DNA from: Segetibacter koreensis DSM 18137 | GTDB lineage: Bacteria; Bacteroidota; Bacteroidia; Chitinophagales; Chitinophagaceae | Direction of reading: 5' to 3' | DNA: 64,000 nt | Assembly (NCBI RefSeq): GCF_000374045.1 | Contig: NZ_KB893326.1 | Span: 151,594 to 215,593 of the forward strand | Shown: one piece after another, positions 57,135 to 64,000 of the stretch | Layout of the letters: every line of letters begins with the position of its first letter | Numbering within the stretch: position 1 is the first letter of the stretch | Notes under the pieces: generated by a model | What the model saw: only the letters and a program-made list of their open reading frames with translations | Database searches by the model: none | What the model was told of the DNA's origin: nothing | Made by a program: the position numbers and the translations under genes

Positions 57135-58187
57135 CTATTGTCTTTTTAAATATAGTTCCTGCACTACTACCATAATTATAACCATCAATGGAGTTGCTAA
57201 AACAAGGCCCCATCCACCGGTAAGAGGTGATATTAAAAGTTGAGCAATTATAATAAGTGCCGGGGGAATATTAATGAGCCTTTTCTGAACCATAGGAGTA
57301 ATGAAATTACTTTCTGCTACCTGTACTGCAATGTATAAACCTGCCACCAATGCAGCTGTTGAAGGGCCCTGCATCAGACCTACCAGTACTGCCGGAATCA
57401 TTGCAATCAGGGGGCCGAAGTTGGGTATAAAATTTAATATTCCTGCTATTAATGCAAGTACAAGCCACATTGGTACTCCTAAGATAACAAGGCCAATGGC
57501 AGTCAAAATAAAAACAACAAACATGGCAAATATTTTTCCTTTCAGCCATTTCTTTAAATTATCGCCGATTTTATTTAAAACATTTTCTGCCTTTGGTTGC
57601 CCTTTTTTAGGTATAAGTTTTACAAATCCATTTTTATAAAGTTGCGGGGCAACTGTAAAAAAAATCCCTATAAATATTACTACATATACATCTCCAAATA
57701 CCCCAAATGTGGTTTTGAAAAATGTTTGAATAACACCCTGTGCTTTTTTTTGGGCCTTTGGTGAGGATATTTTTTGTACAATTTTTTGACCTAAAGGATT
57801 TTGATTAAGTTGCTCTTTTGCATTTTGAACTGTGGAAGGAAGGGTATCACTTAACTCAGCGATTTGAGATTGAACTTTTGCGCCTATTAGCCAAAAAAGC
57901 AAAACGATAAGCAGTACGCTACCAAGAGTGGAAATGCTTAAACAAATGCCTTGCTTCCATTTTGTTTTGCGTTCTATCAAATCGCTTAACCCTCGGAAAA
58001 ACAACGCGATCAAGGATCCGGCAAGTATTAGAAGTAATACGTTGAAGGTGGCTTTCAGAAATAAAAGAAGTACAGCAATTAACCCAAATATTCCGCCGGT
58101 TATCCATACCTTTTGAGGAAAAGTGTACTTGTGTTCAGATTTGGCCTGTAATGTTTCGTTTTGCTCCATAAATAAAGTTTTTGACAC
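57135..58187 (-). CDS. AI-2E family transporter-like membrane protein (paralogue 1)
   Basis: A 350-residue membrane protein with the family pattern: paired helices near 30-70 (LILAGSLIALFFRGLSDLIE), a central amphipathic segment (QSQIAELSDTLPSTVQNAKEQL) and the conserved GILNFIPNFGPLIAMIPAVL. The family includes TqsA and Na+(Li+)/H+ antiporters; AI-2 export is not established for most members. Last gene on the minus strand behind the two-component system. A close paralogue begins at 63240 on the other strand. Confidence 0.9.
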   Translation of the reverse strand: MSKTLFMEQNETLQAKSEHKYTFPQKVWITGGIFGLIAVLLLFLKATFNVLLLILAGSLIALFFRGLSDLIERKTKWKQGICLSISTLGSVLLIVLLFWLIGAKVQSQIAELSDTLPSTVQNAKEQLNQNPLGQKIVQKISSPKAQKKAQGVIQTFFKTTFGVFGDVYVVIFIGIFFTVAPQLYKNGFVKLIPKKGQPKAENVLNKIGDNLKKWLKGKIFAMFVVFILTAIGLVILGVPMWLVLALIAGILNFIPNFGPLIAMIPAVLVGLMQGPSTAALVAGLYIAVQVAESNFITPMVQKRLINIPPALIIIAQLLISPLTGGWGLVLATPLMVIIMVVVQELYLKRQ

Positions 58188-58282
58188 CTTTAGTACGCTT
58201 GATTCCTCTACCCCTTTTTACGTTGTATTGCTTTCTAGCCTAAAATATATTATTACCACGTTGGTTGAATTGCTACAATTTA

Positions 58283-58525
58283 TTACTGTTTTTCTTGGCT
58301 ACTTATATTGTCAGATGTTCTGCTGCTCTTATTAAAAACGTGACTGGTTATACTATCAACGCTGTCTTTAATTTCAATATTAACAGACATGATTGAATCA
58401 TTTTGGAGAAGTAGCTTCCTGTTTTCATTTTTATAAGTCCTGTTTTGTACAAGCAGAAATGCAATAGTAAAAAGTAAAATGCAAACAGTTGAAATAACTA
58501 AAACCAAAAAAGACCTGCTTTTCAT
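58283..58525 (-). CDS. Small single-pass membrane protein
   Basis: 80 residues: MKSRSFLVLVISTVCILLFTIAFLLVQ forms one N-terminal membrane helix, followed by a charged coil-like tail (NENRKLLLQNDSIMSVN). The family is not recognised. It starts 57 bp after the histidine kinase stop, and one of the three GATTAGAATG motifs lies between. This placement suggests co-regulation with, or action on, the two-component system. Confidence 0.6.
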   Translation of the reverse strand: MKSRSFLVLVISTVCILLFTIAFLLVQNRTYKNENRKLLLQNDSIMSVNIEIKDSVDSITSHVFNKSSRTSDNISSQEKQ

Positions 58526-58580
58526 TCTGCCGATTTAAAAGGCAAGATGCATTATATAGATTAATAATTTGTGATAAATG

Positions 58581-58600
58581 GATTAGAATGTGGTTAGAAT
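58581..58600 (+). promoter_or_regulatory. Response regulator box A
   Basis: GATTAGAATGTGGTTAGAAT, two direct TTAGAA half-sites 11 bp apart, typical OmpR-family spacing. It overlaps the last codons of the histidine kinase gene and lies 56-75 bp before the small membrane protein gene. Two near-identical copies occur at 60734 and 60973. Confidence 0.6.
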
Positions 58601-59998
58601 TTTATCTTTTGCGCAGTTTGCGGCAGGTAGATGAATGGTAAACAAACTTCCCTGCTCCGGCTGGGATACAACTCGTATTTCTCCGTTATGAAGTTTAATA
58701 ATTCTCGAAGCCAATGATAAACCTAAACCAAATCCTTCCCTTATTCTATCATCATTTACCCGGTAAAAAGGCTGAAATATATGGGCAAGTTCAGCTTCGG
58801 GTATTCCAACGCCATTATCTTGTACCGAGATGACTATTTTTTCGTTTTGGATGCTCAACCTAACAATTGCTTCGCGGTTCGGAGAATATTTACAACTATT
58901 GATAACTATATTTTTGATTGCGGTAAACAATAATTCTTCGTTGCCAAATACCAGCAGTTTTTCCTGCTCCTCGGGCATATCATCAAATTCAAACAGAACA
59001 GAATAACCTCTATTTGTTTTTGCCATTTCATATGGAAGTCGAAACAGTACTTCATCTATTCTCACCAACGCTATTTCCAGGCCTCCAGCAGAACCAGAAG
59101 CTTTTGCAAATTCCAACAAGGTTTGCGTTAGTTTGCTCATATGCAACACGTCTTGCCAAACCGATTTCAATACCTTTCGATATTCATCTTCCGTTCTTTC
59201 ACGCTGTAGGCAAACTTCTATCTGGCTTGAGACAGATGTCAACGGAGTAGAAAGTTCGTGTGACGCATTTGCAATAAAACGCTTCTGCAAATCGAAGCTT
59301 TCCTGTAAACGGTTTAACAACGAATTTAAAGTATCGGATAAATAAGCCCATTCGTCTTTCACTTTGCCGCTTTTTATGCGCCTCGACAAATTTTGAGCAG
59401 ATATATCATTTACATCATCCGCAATTTTTTTAATAGGGTTTAGCAAACCTTTTGAAAAAAAGTAACCGCCGGTAAAAGCAACTAAAAGTCCCCCGCAAAA
59501 ACTTACAAGTAAAATTTTTGATAAACGATACAGGTTTTGCCTGCCTTCCACATCCTCGCCTGCAGCAATCACAACCATGCGTGATTTATTATCTGCATAA
59601 TGATAAGCAATAACCTCTTTTTTGCCTATTGTAAAGTATATTTCTCCTTTTATCCTTGCATTATTCAGCAACTCCTTATCTATCTGAAGAGAGTCTCCCC
59701 GACGACTGCTATATTCATATATTCTGTTGTTTTTATAATCGTAAGCTTCAATAATTTTATTTTGGTAAGCCATTGATGTTGCTGAATCAATACTTTTTAT
59801 TAATTGATTAGAAAAAACATCAGATAAGCTAAGCAGCCTGCCAAAAGTAATAGCACGATTGGTAAGTCTTATCTTGACAGTATTAATTCTTGAAATATTA
59901 AAAAAATAATAAGCGGATAAACAAACTAAGCCTAAAATCACAAATACAAGCGAAGTAAAAAGCAGCGTAATTCTTATTCTTGCGGGCATTGTTTTCAT
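58583..59998 (-). CDS. Membrane histidine kinase of a two-component system
   Basis: A 471-residue sensor kinase. Helices at about 9-33 and 160-183 frame a short extracytoplasmic sensor. A HAMP domain (KGLLNPIKKIADDVNDIS, 184-235) leads to the HisKA domain with phospho-acceptor H247 in FIANASHELSTPLT and the HATPase domain with N-box NSCKYSPN, VQDNGVGIPEAE and FGLGLSLA. It overlaps the response regulator gene by 4 bp (ATGA), so the pair is translationally coupled. The signal sensed is not evident. Confidence 0.94.
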   Translation of the reverse strand: MKTMPARIRITLLFTSLVFVILGLVCLSAYYFFNISRINTVKIRLTNRAITFGRLLSLSDVFSNQLIKSIDSATSMAYQNKIIEAYDYKNNRIYEYSSRRGDSLQIDKELLNNARIKGEIYFTIGKKEVIAYHYADNKSRMVVIAAGEDVEGRQNLYRLSKILLVSFCGGLLVAFTGGYFFSKGLLNPIKKIADDVNDISAQNLSRRIKSGKVKDEWAYLSDTLNSLLNRLQESFDLQKRFIANASHELSTPLTSVSSQIEVCLQRERTEDEYRKVLKSVWQDVLHMSKLTQTLLEFAKASGSAGGLEIALVRIDEVLFRLPYEMAKTNRGYSVLFEFDDMPEEQEKLLVFGNEELLFTAIKNIVINSCKYSPNREAIVRLSIQNEKIVISVQDNGVGIPEAELAHIFQPFYRVNDDRIREGFGLGLSLASRIIKLHNGEIRVVSQPEQGSLFTIHLPAANCAKDKILTTF

Positions 59999-60684
59999 TT
60001 TTCTTTTAAAATATATCCCATGCCTACCTGTGTTTGAATAAGTTTCTTCTCGAAAGGTTTATCTACCTTGTTTCGCACGTAGTTGATATACACATCAATT
60101 ACATTGGTATTAGTGTCAAAATCTATATCCCATACATTTATGGCAATATCAGCACGCGAAACCAACCTGTTTTTATTGCGCAGCAGATATTCAAGCAGTT
60201 GAAATTCTTTTGACGTTAAATTAATTATGGTATCACCGCGTTTTACTTCTTTGGTGTCAAGGTTCATTTCTAAATCAGACGCTTTTAAAATAGTTCCAAC
60301 CGGCACATTTTGATTCATAGTACGCTTTAGCAGAACTCTTATTTTCATCAACAGCTCTTTAAACTCAAACGGTTTTACGATGTAATCGTCTGCACCCGCG
60401 TCGTAGCCTTCTATTTTATTATCTAAAGTATTAAGGGCAGTTAGCATTATAACAGGTATGTAAGTGTTTTGCGATCTGACTATTTTACAAAACTCATAAC
60501 CATTGATACCAGGCAGGTTTATGTCGAGAATAATGAGATTGTAGCTGTGCGATTGAAAAAGTTTGTACCCAATATTTCCGTCATAGGCAGCTTCTGCATA
60601 AAAACCATTTTCTGATAAACCTAATTGTAAAGTATCAGCAATCTTTTTTTCGTCTTCTACAATCAATATTTTTCTCTCTTCCAT
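59995..60684 (-). CDS. OmpR-family response regulator
   Basis: A 229-residue regulator: receiver with acidic residues in IVEDEKK and phosphoacceptor D54 in ILDINLPGINGYEF, T in VIMLTALN and K in DDYIVKPFEF; then an OmpR/PhoB winged helix (LEMNLDTKEVKRGDTIINLTSKEFQLLEYLLR, IDVYINYVRNKVDK). It probably binds the repeated GATTAGAATG motif; one copy lies in its own promoter, 21 bp upstream of a TATATTTG box, which fits autoregulation. Confidence 0.95.
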   Translation of the reverse strand: MEERKILIVEDEKKIADTLQLGLSENGFYAEAAYDGNIGYKLFQSHSYNLIILDINLPGINGYEFCKIVRSQNTYIPVIMLTALNTLDNKIEGYDAGADDYIVKPFEFKELLMKIRVLLKRTMNQNVPVGTILKASDLEMNLDTKEVKRGDTIINLTSKEFQLLEYLLRNKNRLVSRADIAINVWDIDFDTNTNVIDVYINYVRNKVDKPFEKKLIQTQVGMGYILKEK

Positions 60685-60705
60685 ACCTGGGCTTTATCTG
60701 TTCAC

Positions 60706-60713
60706 AAATATAA
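60706..60713 (-). promoter_or_regulatory. Candidate -7 box, response regulator promoter
   Basis: TATATTTG on the minus strand fits TAnnTTTG, 21 bp downstream of box B and 22 bp before the start codon. Confidence 0.6.
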
Positions 60714-60733
60714 CTTTTACGCTTAAATACTTA

Positions 60734-60753
60734 TTTCTAATCACATTCTAATC
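60734..60753 (-). promoter_or_regulatory. Response regulator box B
   Basis: On the minus strand GATTAGAATGTGATTAGAAA, differing from the copies at 58581 and 60973 by two bases each. Its place just upstream of the promoter box fits activation by an OmpR-type regulator. Confidence 0.65.
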
Positions 60754-60798
60754 TGTTACTTACCACTTGCTGATAATAGTAGGGTAATTTTGCTTATT

Positions 60799-60911
60799 GC
60801 AAAAAATTATTTTGACGCTGTTAGGAAAAAATAATTCACATCTTTTTGTGTTTTTTCATTGTTTTTGATTTTTTCATAAGGAAAAAGCCCTTGCTTCTGC
60901 AGGGGCTTTTT
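60799..60911 (+). ncRNA. Candidate small RNA ending in an intrinsic terminator
   Basis: A TAATTTTG box at 60785-60792 would give a transcript of about 113 nt that ends at the terminator 60882-60911, with no ORF of note inside. A CACATC..TGTG mini-hairpin lies before the terminator. Purely a structural prediction. Confidence 0.3.
60882..60911. terminator. Strong orphan terminator
   Basis: Thirteen-bp stem (AAAAAGCCCTTGC and GCAGGGGCTTTTT, one G-T pair) with a TTCT loop, and a T tract in both directions. No protein gene ends near it on either strand. Confidence 0.8.
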
Positions 60912-60972
60912 AAAACAAAATGAAAAAAGCAATTTTTCGTAAACAAATGTAGAAAGCTTATTAATAGCAAGG

Positions 60973-60992
60973 GATTAGAATGTAATTAGAAT
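60973..60992 (+). promoter_or_regulatory. Response regulator box C
   Basis: GATTAGAATGTAATTAGAAT with the same two direct half-sites 11 bp apart, 64 bp before the small gene at 61056. Confidence 0.65.
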
Positions 60993-61055
60993 TAAAGAGT
61001 TTGAAGATAACCGCCTTCTTTCTTATAATTTTCTTAATTAAAAGAAATAAACAGC

Positions 61056-61292
61056 ATGCATTATCAAGACGAAACCATAGATGATATTTTAGAAACATTA
61101 CTTTTCTCCAATTCCGAAATCAGAAGGTTTTTAATGGAGAAAAATATTGAAGAAATAAAAATTATATTAAGTGAATATGAGTCAAAAGATTTACATACCC
61201 TTTGTGAAGCAGCGATTAAATATGAAGAGTACGAGATATGTTGTGCGGTAAGAGATATTATACAAGAAAGAAACAATAGAAGTGTTAGGTGA
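61056..61292 (+). CDS. Small hypothetical protein (78 aa)
   Basis: 78 residues, acidic and helical: MHYQDETIDDILETLLFSNS, then IEEIKIILSEYESKDLHTLCEAAIKYEEYEICCAVRDII. It ends in a helix-turn-helix-repeat-like segment also seen in small Bacteroidota proteins, but no named family is recognised. Box C stands upstream, so it is likely under control of the two-component system. Confidence 0.65.
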   Translation: MHYQDETIDDILETLLFSNSEIRRFLMEKNIEEIKIILSEYESKDLHTLCEAAIKYEEYEICCAVRDIIQERNNRSVR

Positions 61293-61529
61293 TCCCATTT
61301 GTAAAAAATGATTAAAAAATAACTGAAGGCCCTACAAGCTGTAAAACTGTATGGGAAAACCAAATAAAAGCCGGTCTTTTATCAATTTTAATAATAGGCT
61401 ATTATAAATCAAAAGTTTATAAATTTATATAAGAATTTCTTAAAAAGAGGTTTAAGGAGATAATAAAGAGATTATTGGATACTCTTTTGCATTGAAATAG
61501 GCATCGATAATAAGTTTAATTCTTACAAT

Positions 61530-62918
61530 ATGAAATATTTTATAAACGCTTTTATAATTGTTTCTTTCTCTATGGCAGGCTGTTACTCACCCGGCCAGGT
61601 TTCTCAGAGTGACAATTATAACTATTCCGACAACTATAGCAATTCTGACGTCAGTTACCAAACTTTTTATAACCAGCTACAGCCTTATGGCAACTGGATC
61701 AATTATCCTGATTATGGTTATGTTTGGCAACCCAATGCGCGTGAAGGATTCAGGCCTTACGAAACAGGCGGACACTGGGTGTCAACTGTTGATGGATGGG
61801 CATGGGCTTCCGATTATAACTGGGGTTGGGCACCTTTTCATTACGGACGTTGGTTTTTTGATCAATCAATAGGATGGGCATGGGTGCCAGGATACGAATG
61901 GGCTCCGGCATGGGTGACATGGGGGCAATATAATGATTATTATGCGTGGGCTCCTTTAGCTCCTGGAATTAATATAAGTGTTGGTAATACGTGGCGGGCT
62001 CCGGGCAACTATTGGTCTTTTGTGCCTCGTAACTGTATCAATTATTCCAATTTAAACAGGTACGCTTCGTATGGTAATTATAGCACTAATGTCAACAACA
62101 TAACTATCATAAACAACTATAACAGTTATAATCAAAAAGATTATTATCATAGAGGGCCTGATTACCAGGACGTGGAACAATTCACTCATCAACAAATTAC
62201 TCCTGTCGCCATTGCATCCACTAATAAACCCGGGTTATCGCGGGTAGTAAACAGGCAGTTGCAGATATACAGACCAATTAAAGTAGCAAATGTAGTAAAC
62301 AATAATACATCAACCAGGGATATTAAATTGCCAAACAATACAAGAACTTACCAGGACGCTGTTAACGGTAATGATCATCCTGAAACAAGTATAAATGGCA
62401 ATACGAACAGGAACGTAAGAAACCCGAACTTAAGTAATCTTCCCACAAGAAGCAGGGTAGATGGGCGTACAAATGACGTAAATAGTGGAAATTCAAATGT
62501 TACCCCTCAAGATATTGATAATACCAACAGGCAGTTGCAACAACAGCAAATGGAAAATGTCAGAAGAATGAGAACACAGACGATGTCAAATAATCGTAGT
62601 GAGTCGCCACAACTTTCAGCTCCATCTCAACAATCGCCGCAAAATAATCAGCAGCAAAGTCAGCAAAAGATAATAAGGCGACCAGATATGCCAAATTATC
62701 CTCCTGCCGGTAATGTACCACCATCACGACCCCAACCCCGGTTGCAGGATGAACGCATAATGCAAAGACCGCCTTTACCTCAACAAAGTGAAAGAATTAT
62801 GAGACCACCCCAGGCGCCAAATATGCCTCAAAGAATGGAAAACAGGGAGCCTAACCCGGTAAGAAATACGCAAAGTGAAAGACGGCCAAATATGATGCAA
62901 AGGCCACAGCGGTTTTAA
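61530..62918 (+). CDS. DUF6600-like tryptophan-rich lipoprotein with proline/glutamine-rich tail
   Basis: A 462-residue exported protein. The lipobox is SMAGC at residues 14-18. Residues ~40-170 form a tyrosine/tryptophan-rich domain with repeated Y-x-W-x-P units (GNWINYPDYGYVWQPN, GHWVSTVDGWAWASDYNWGW, GWAWVPGYEWAPAWVTWG) as in DUF6600 proteins. The rest is disordered, rich in N, Q, P and R (RPDMPNYPPAGNVPPSRPQP). It is likely periplasmic or surface-located. Function unknown; it may bind cell-wall or glycan material. It lies downstream of the two-component regulon genes. Confidence 0.85.
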   Translation: MKYFINAFIIVSFSMAGCYSPGQVSQSDNYNYSDNYSNSDVSYQTFYNQLQPYGNWINYPDYGYVWQPNAREGFRPYETGGHWVSTVDGWAWASDYNWGWAPFHYGRWFFDQSIGWAWVPGYEWAPAWVTWGQYNDYYAWAPLAPGINISVGNTWRAPGNYWSFVPRNCINYSNLNRYASYGNYSTNVNNITIINNYNSYNQKDYYHRGPDYQDVEQFTHQQITPVAIASTNKPGLSRVVNRQLQIYRPIKVANVVNNNTSTRDIKLPNNTRTYQDAVNGNDHPETSINGNTNRNVRNPNLSNLPTRSRVDGRTNDVNSGNSNVTPQDIDNTNRQLQQQQMENVRRMRTQTMSNNRSESPQLSAPSQQSPQNNQQQSQQKIIRRPDMPNYPPAGNVPPSRPQPRLQDERIMQRPPLPQQSERIMRPPQAPNMPQRMENREPNPVRNTQSERRPNMMQRPQRF

Positions 62919-63239
62919 TTGCTAAGAGCAGCAAGAGGAATTGAAAGCGTTAGCTCCTGTATCTGTTCCCTAACAAATTTTTTTAAAGCCTTTACTTCAG
63001 TTGTAAATATTTTGAAGTAAAGGCTTTTTTTTCCTATAATAAAAGAACATACAAATCTTTATTTAACAGCAAATAAAAAATACCACGCTTATTTTAAACT
63101 TTTACGGCTATTTGTTTGTCTGCTCAGAAGTTATGCTTACGAAATATTTTGTATTAGTTCAAGCAGGCAACAAAAAAAGAGTAACTTCATTTATTGCTTA
63201 AATGCTTAACAAAAGCAGTTAAAACTAATAGAAATAAAA
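62919..63239. other. Intergenic region between the DUF6600-like and second AI-2E genes
   Basis: 321 bases. It holds the terminator at 62985-63032 and otherwise AT-rich DNA with no recognised element. Confidence 0.5.
62985..63032 (+). terminator. Terminator of the DUF6600-like gene
   Basis: Perfect 15-bp arms (AAAGCCTTTACTTCA at 62985-62999 and its complement at 63013-63027), 13-base loop, and a run of eight T in total at 63025-63032. Confidence 0.88.
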
Positions 63240-64000
63240 ATGAACGAACAATCACCGGAGGCGGATGATACATCATTAGGCTTTCAAAAAAAGGTGTGGA
63301 TCGTTTGTAGTATCACTGCGTTGTTCGTCGCTTTAATATGGTTTTTTAAGGTTACGTTTAGTGTGTTTTTACTTATTCTCGCCGGAGCCTTAATCGCCTT
63401 GTTCTTTCACGGATTTGCCGAATGGATTCAAAGAAAGCTACTAATATCACAAAAAGCATCTTTAATAACATCCGTTATTTTAACATTTGTAATAATTATA
63501 TTGCTGTTTTGGTTTATGGGCGCCACGATTCAACAACAAATCACCGAATTAGCTAAAACGTTGCCCTCAACTGTTAACACTGCAAAACGACAATTGGAGA
63601 ATACGACTTTAGGTAAAAAATTTCTGGAAAGAACATCTTCAGATGAAGTTTCTAATGAAGTTTATGCATTTTTCAGCAGGTTTTTCAACAGTACTTTTGG
63701 TGTATTTACAGATATTTATGTGGTTTTGTTTTTGGGTCTTTTCTTTACAGCTGCCCCGAAAACTTATTTAAATGGCTTCATGTTATTGATACCTTTTAAG
63801 GCCAAATCAAAGACAAAGTACACTCTCGAAAAAATAGGTTTTACTTTAACGAAATGGTTAAAAGGACAAATTTTAGCGATGGTGGCAATTGCCTTGCTAA
63901 AAGGAATTGCGCTTGAAATTTTAGGAGTGCCTATGGCAATTGCTCTGGCATTGATAGCGGGAGTTTTAAACTTTATCCCCAATTTCGGACCTTTAATTTC
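63240..64000 (+). CDS. AI-2E family transporter-like membrane protein (paralogue 2), cut by window end
   Basis: Opens at ATG 63240 (MNEQSPEADDTSLGFQKK) and stays open to the window end, 253 residues. The helices and motifs match the family and the paralogue at 57135: LILAGALIALFFHGFAEWIQ, ITELAKTLPSTVNTAKRQLE and GVLNFIPNFGPLIS. The C-terminal ~100 residues lie beyond the window. It is the outer gene on the plus side of the two-component cluster, mirroring the paralogue on the minus side. Confidence 0.9.
   Translation, partial: MNEQSPEADDTSLGFQKKVWIVCSITALFVALIWFFKVTFSVFLLILAGALIALFFHGFAEWIQRKLLISQKASLITSVILTFVIIILLFWFMGATIQQQITELAKTLPSTVNTAKRQLENTTLGKKFLERTSSDEVSNEVYAFFSRFFNSTFGVFTDIYVVLFLGLFFTAAPKTYLNGFMLLIPFKAKSKTKYTLEKIGFTLTKWLKGQILAMVAIALLKGIALEILGVPMAIALALIAGVLNFIPNFGPLI

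Larger units (their letters stand above)
60685..61055. other. Divergent regulatory region of the two-component system
   Basis: 371 bases between the response regulator (minus) and a small gene (plus). It holds two response-regulator boxes (60734 and 60973), a minus-strand promoter box (60706-60713), a plus-strand TAATTTTG box (60785-60792) and an orphan terminator (60882-60911). Confidence 0.6.

Overview
The window reads as a chromosomal segment of a Bacteroidota bacterium, most likely of the Chitinophagaceae or a close relative. Supporting signs are a SusC/SusD pair, a gliding/T9SS-type C-terminal sorting domain, candidate promoters of the TAnnTTTG type instead of sigma70 boxes, almost no Shine-Dalgarno sequences, and AT-rich DNA. 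I found no rRNA, tRNA, CRISPR array, insertion sequence or prophage gene. Placement below family level is not possible from the sequence alone.

Layout. (1) 259-6849, minus strand: a tightly packed run of ten genes led by an Rrf2-type Fe-S regulator. It holds a divergent C-family (cbb3-like) haem-copper oxidase, a CcoO-cytochrome c fusion, two small membrane proteins, a truncated haemoglobin, a membrane protein, a DUF488 protein, a haemerythrin and a 2Fe-2S ferredoxin. A 28-bp near-palindrome overlaps its promoter. (2) 7096-10704: a very large secreted PKD/beta-propeller protein with a T9SS sorting domain. (3) 11861-26831: a polysaccharide utilisation locus with GH29 alpha-fucosidase, SGNH esterase, zinc alcohol dehydrogenase, LacI regulator, beta-helix/PDZ protein, SusC, SusD and a GH95-like hydrolase. 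Three copies of a GAAATCGATTT-type operator lie 7-9 bp upstream of TAnnTTTG boxes, which ties the locus to the LacI protein. (4) 27007-38755: mixed genes (desaturase, NmrA-like protein, barrel protein, metallophosphoesterase, acetyltransferase, carboxylesterase with a divergent NrtR-like regulator, pseudouridine synthase, two single-domain response regulators).

(5) 39038-45255, minus strand: a thiamin operon thiS-thiC-tenI/thiE-thiD-thiE-thiG-thiH behind a TPP riboswitch, with a promoter box placed so that transcription would start at the first riboswitch base. (6) 45586-57008: housekeeping and scattered genes (TonB-linked receptor, FAD oxidoreductase, sucD, MlaF/MlaE-type ABC transporter, malic enzyme, SGNH hydrolase). 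(7) 57135-64000: an OmpR-type two-component system flanked by small genes, a tryptophan-rich DUF6600-like lipoprotein and two AI-2E family membrane proteins. Three near-identical copies of GATTAGAATGTRRTTAGAA lie around it and are probably its binding sites.

The most promising material for new biology is the Rrf2-controlled oxidase/globin/haemerythrin operon, the two-component regulon with its shared motif and an orphan terminator suggesting a small RNA, and the fucose-related locus with a GH95-like enzyme whose catalytic residues appear substituted. All function calls rest on recognised motifs and family knowledge; no searches were run.
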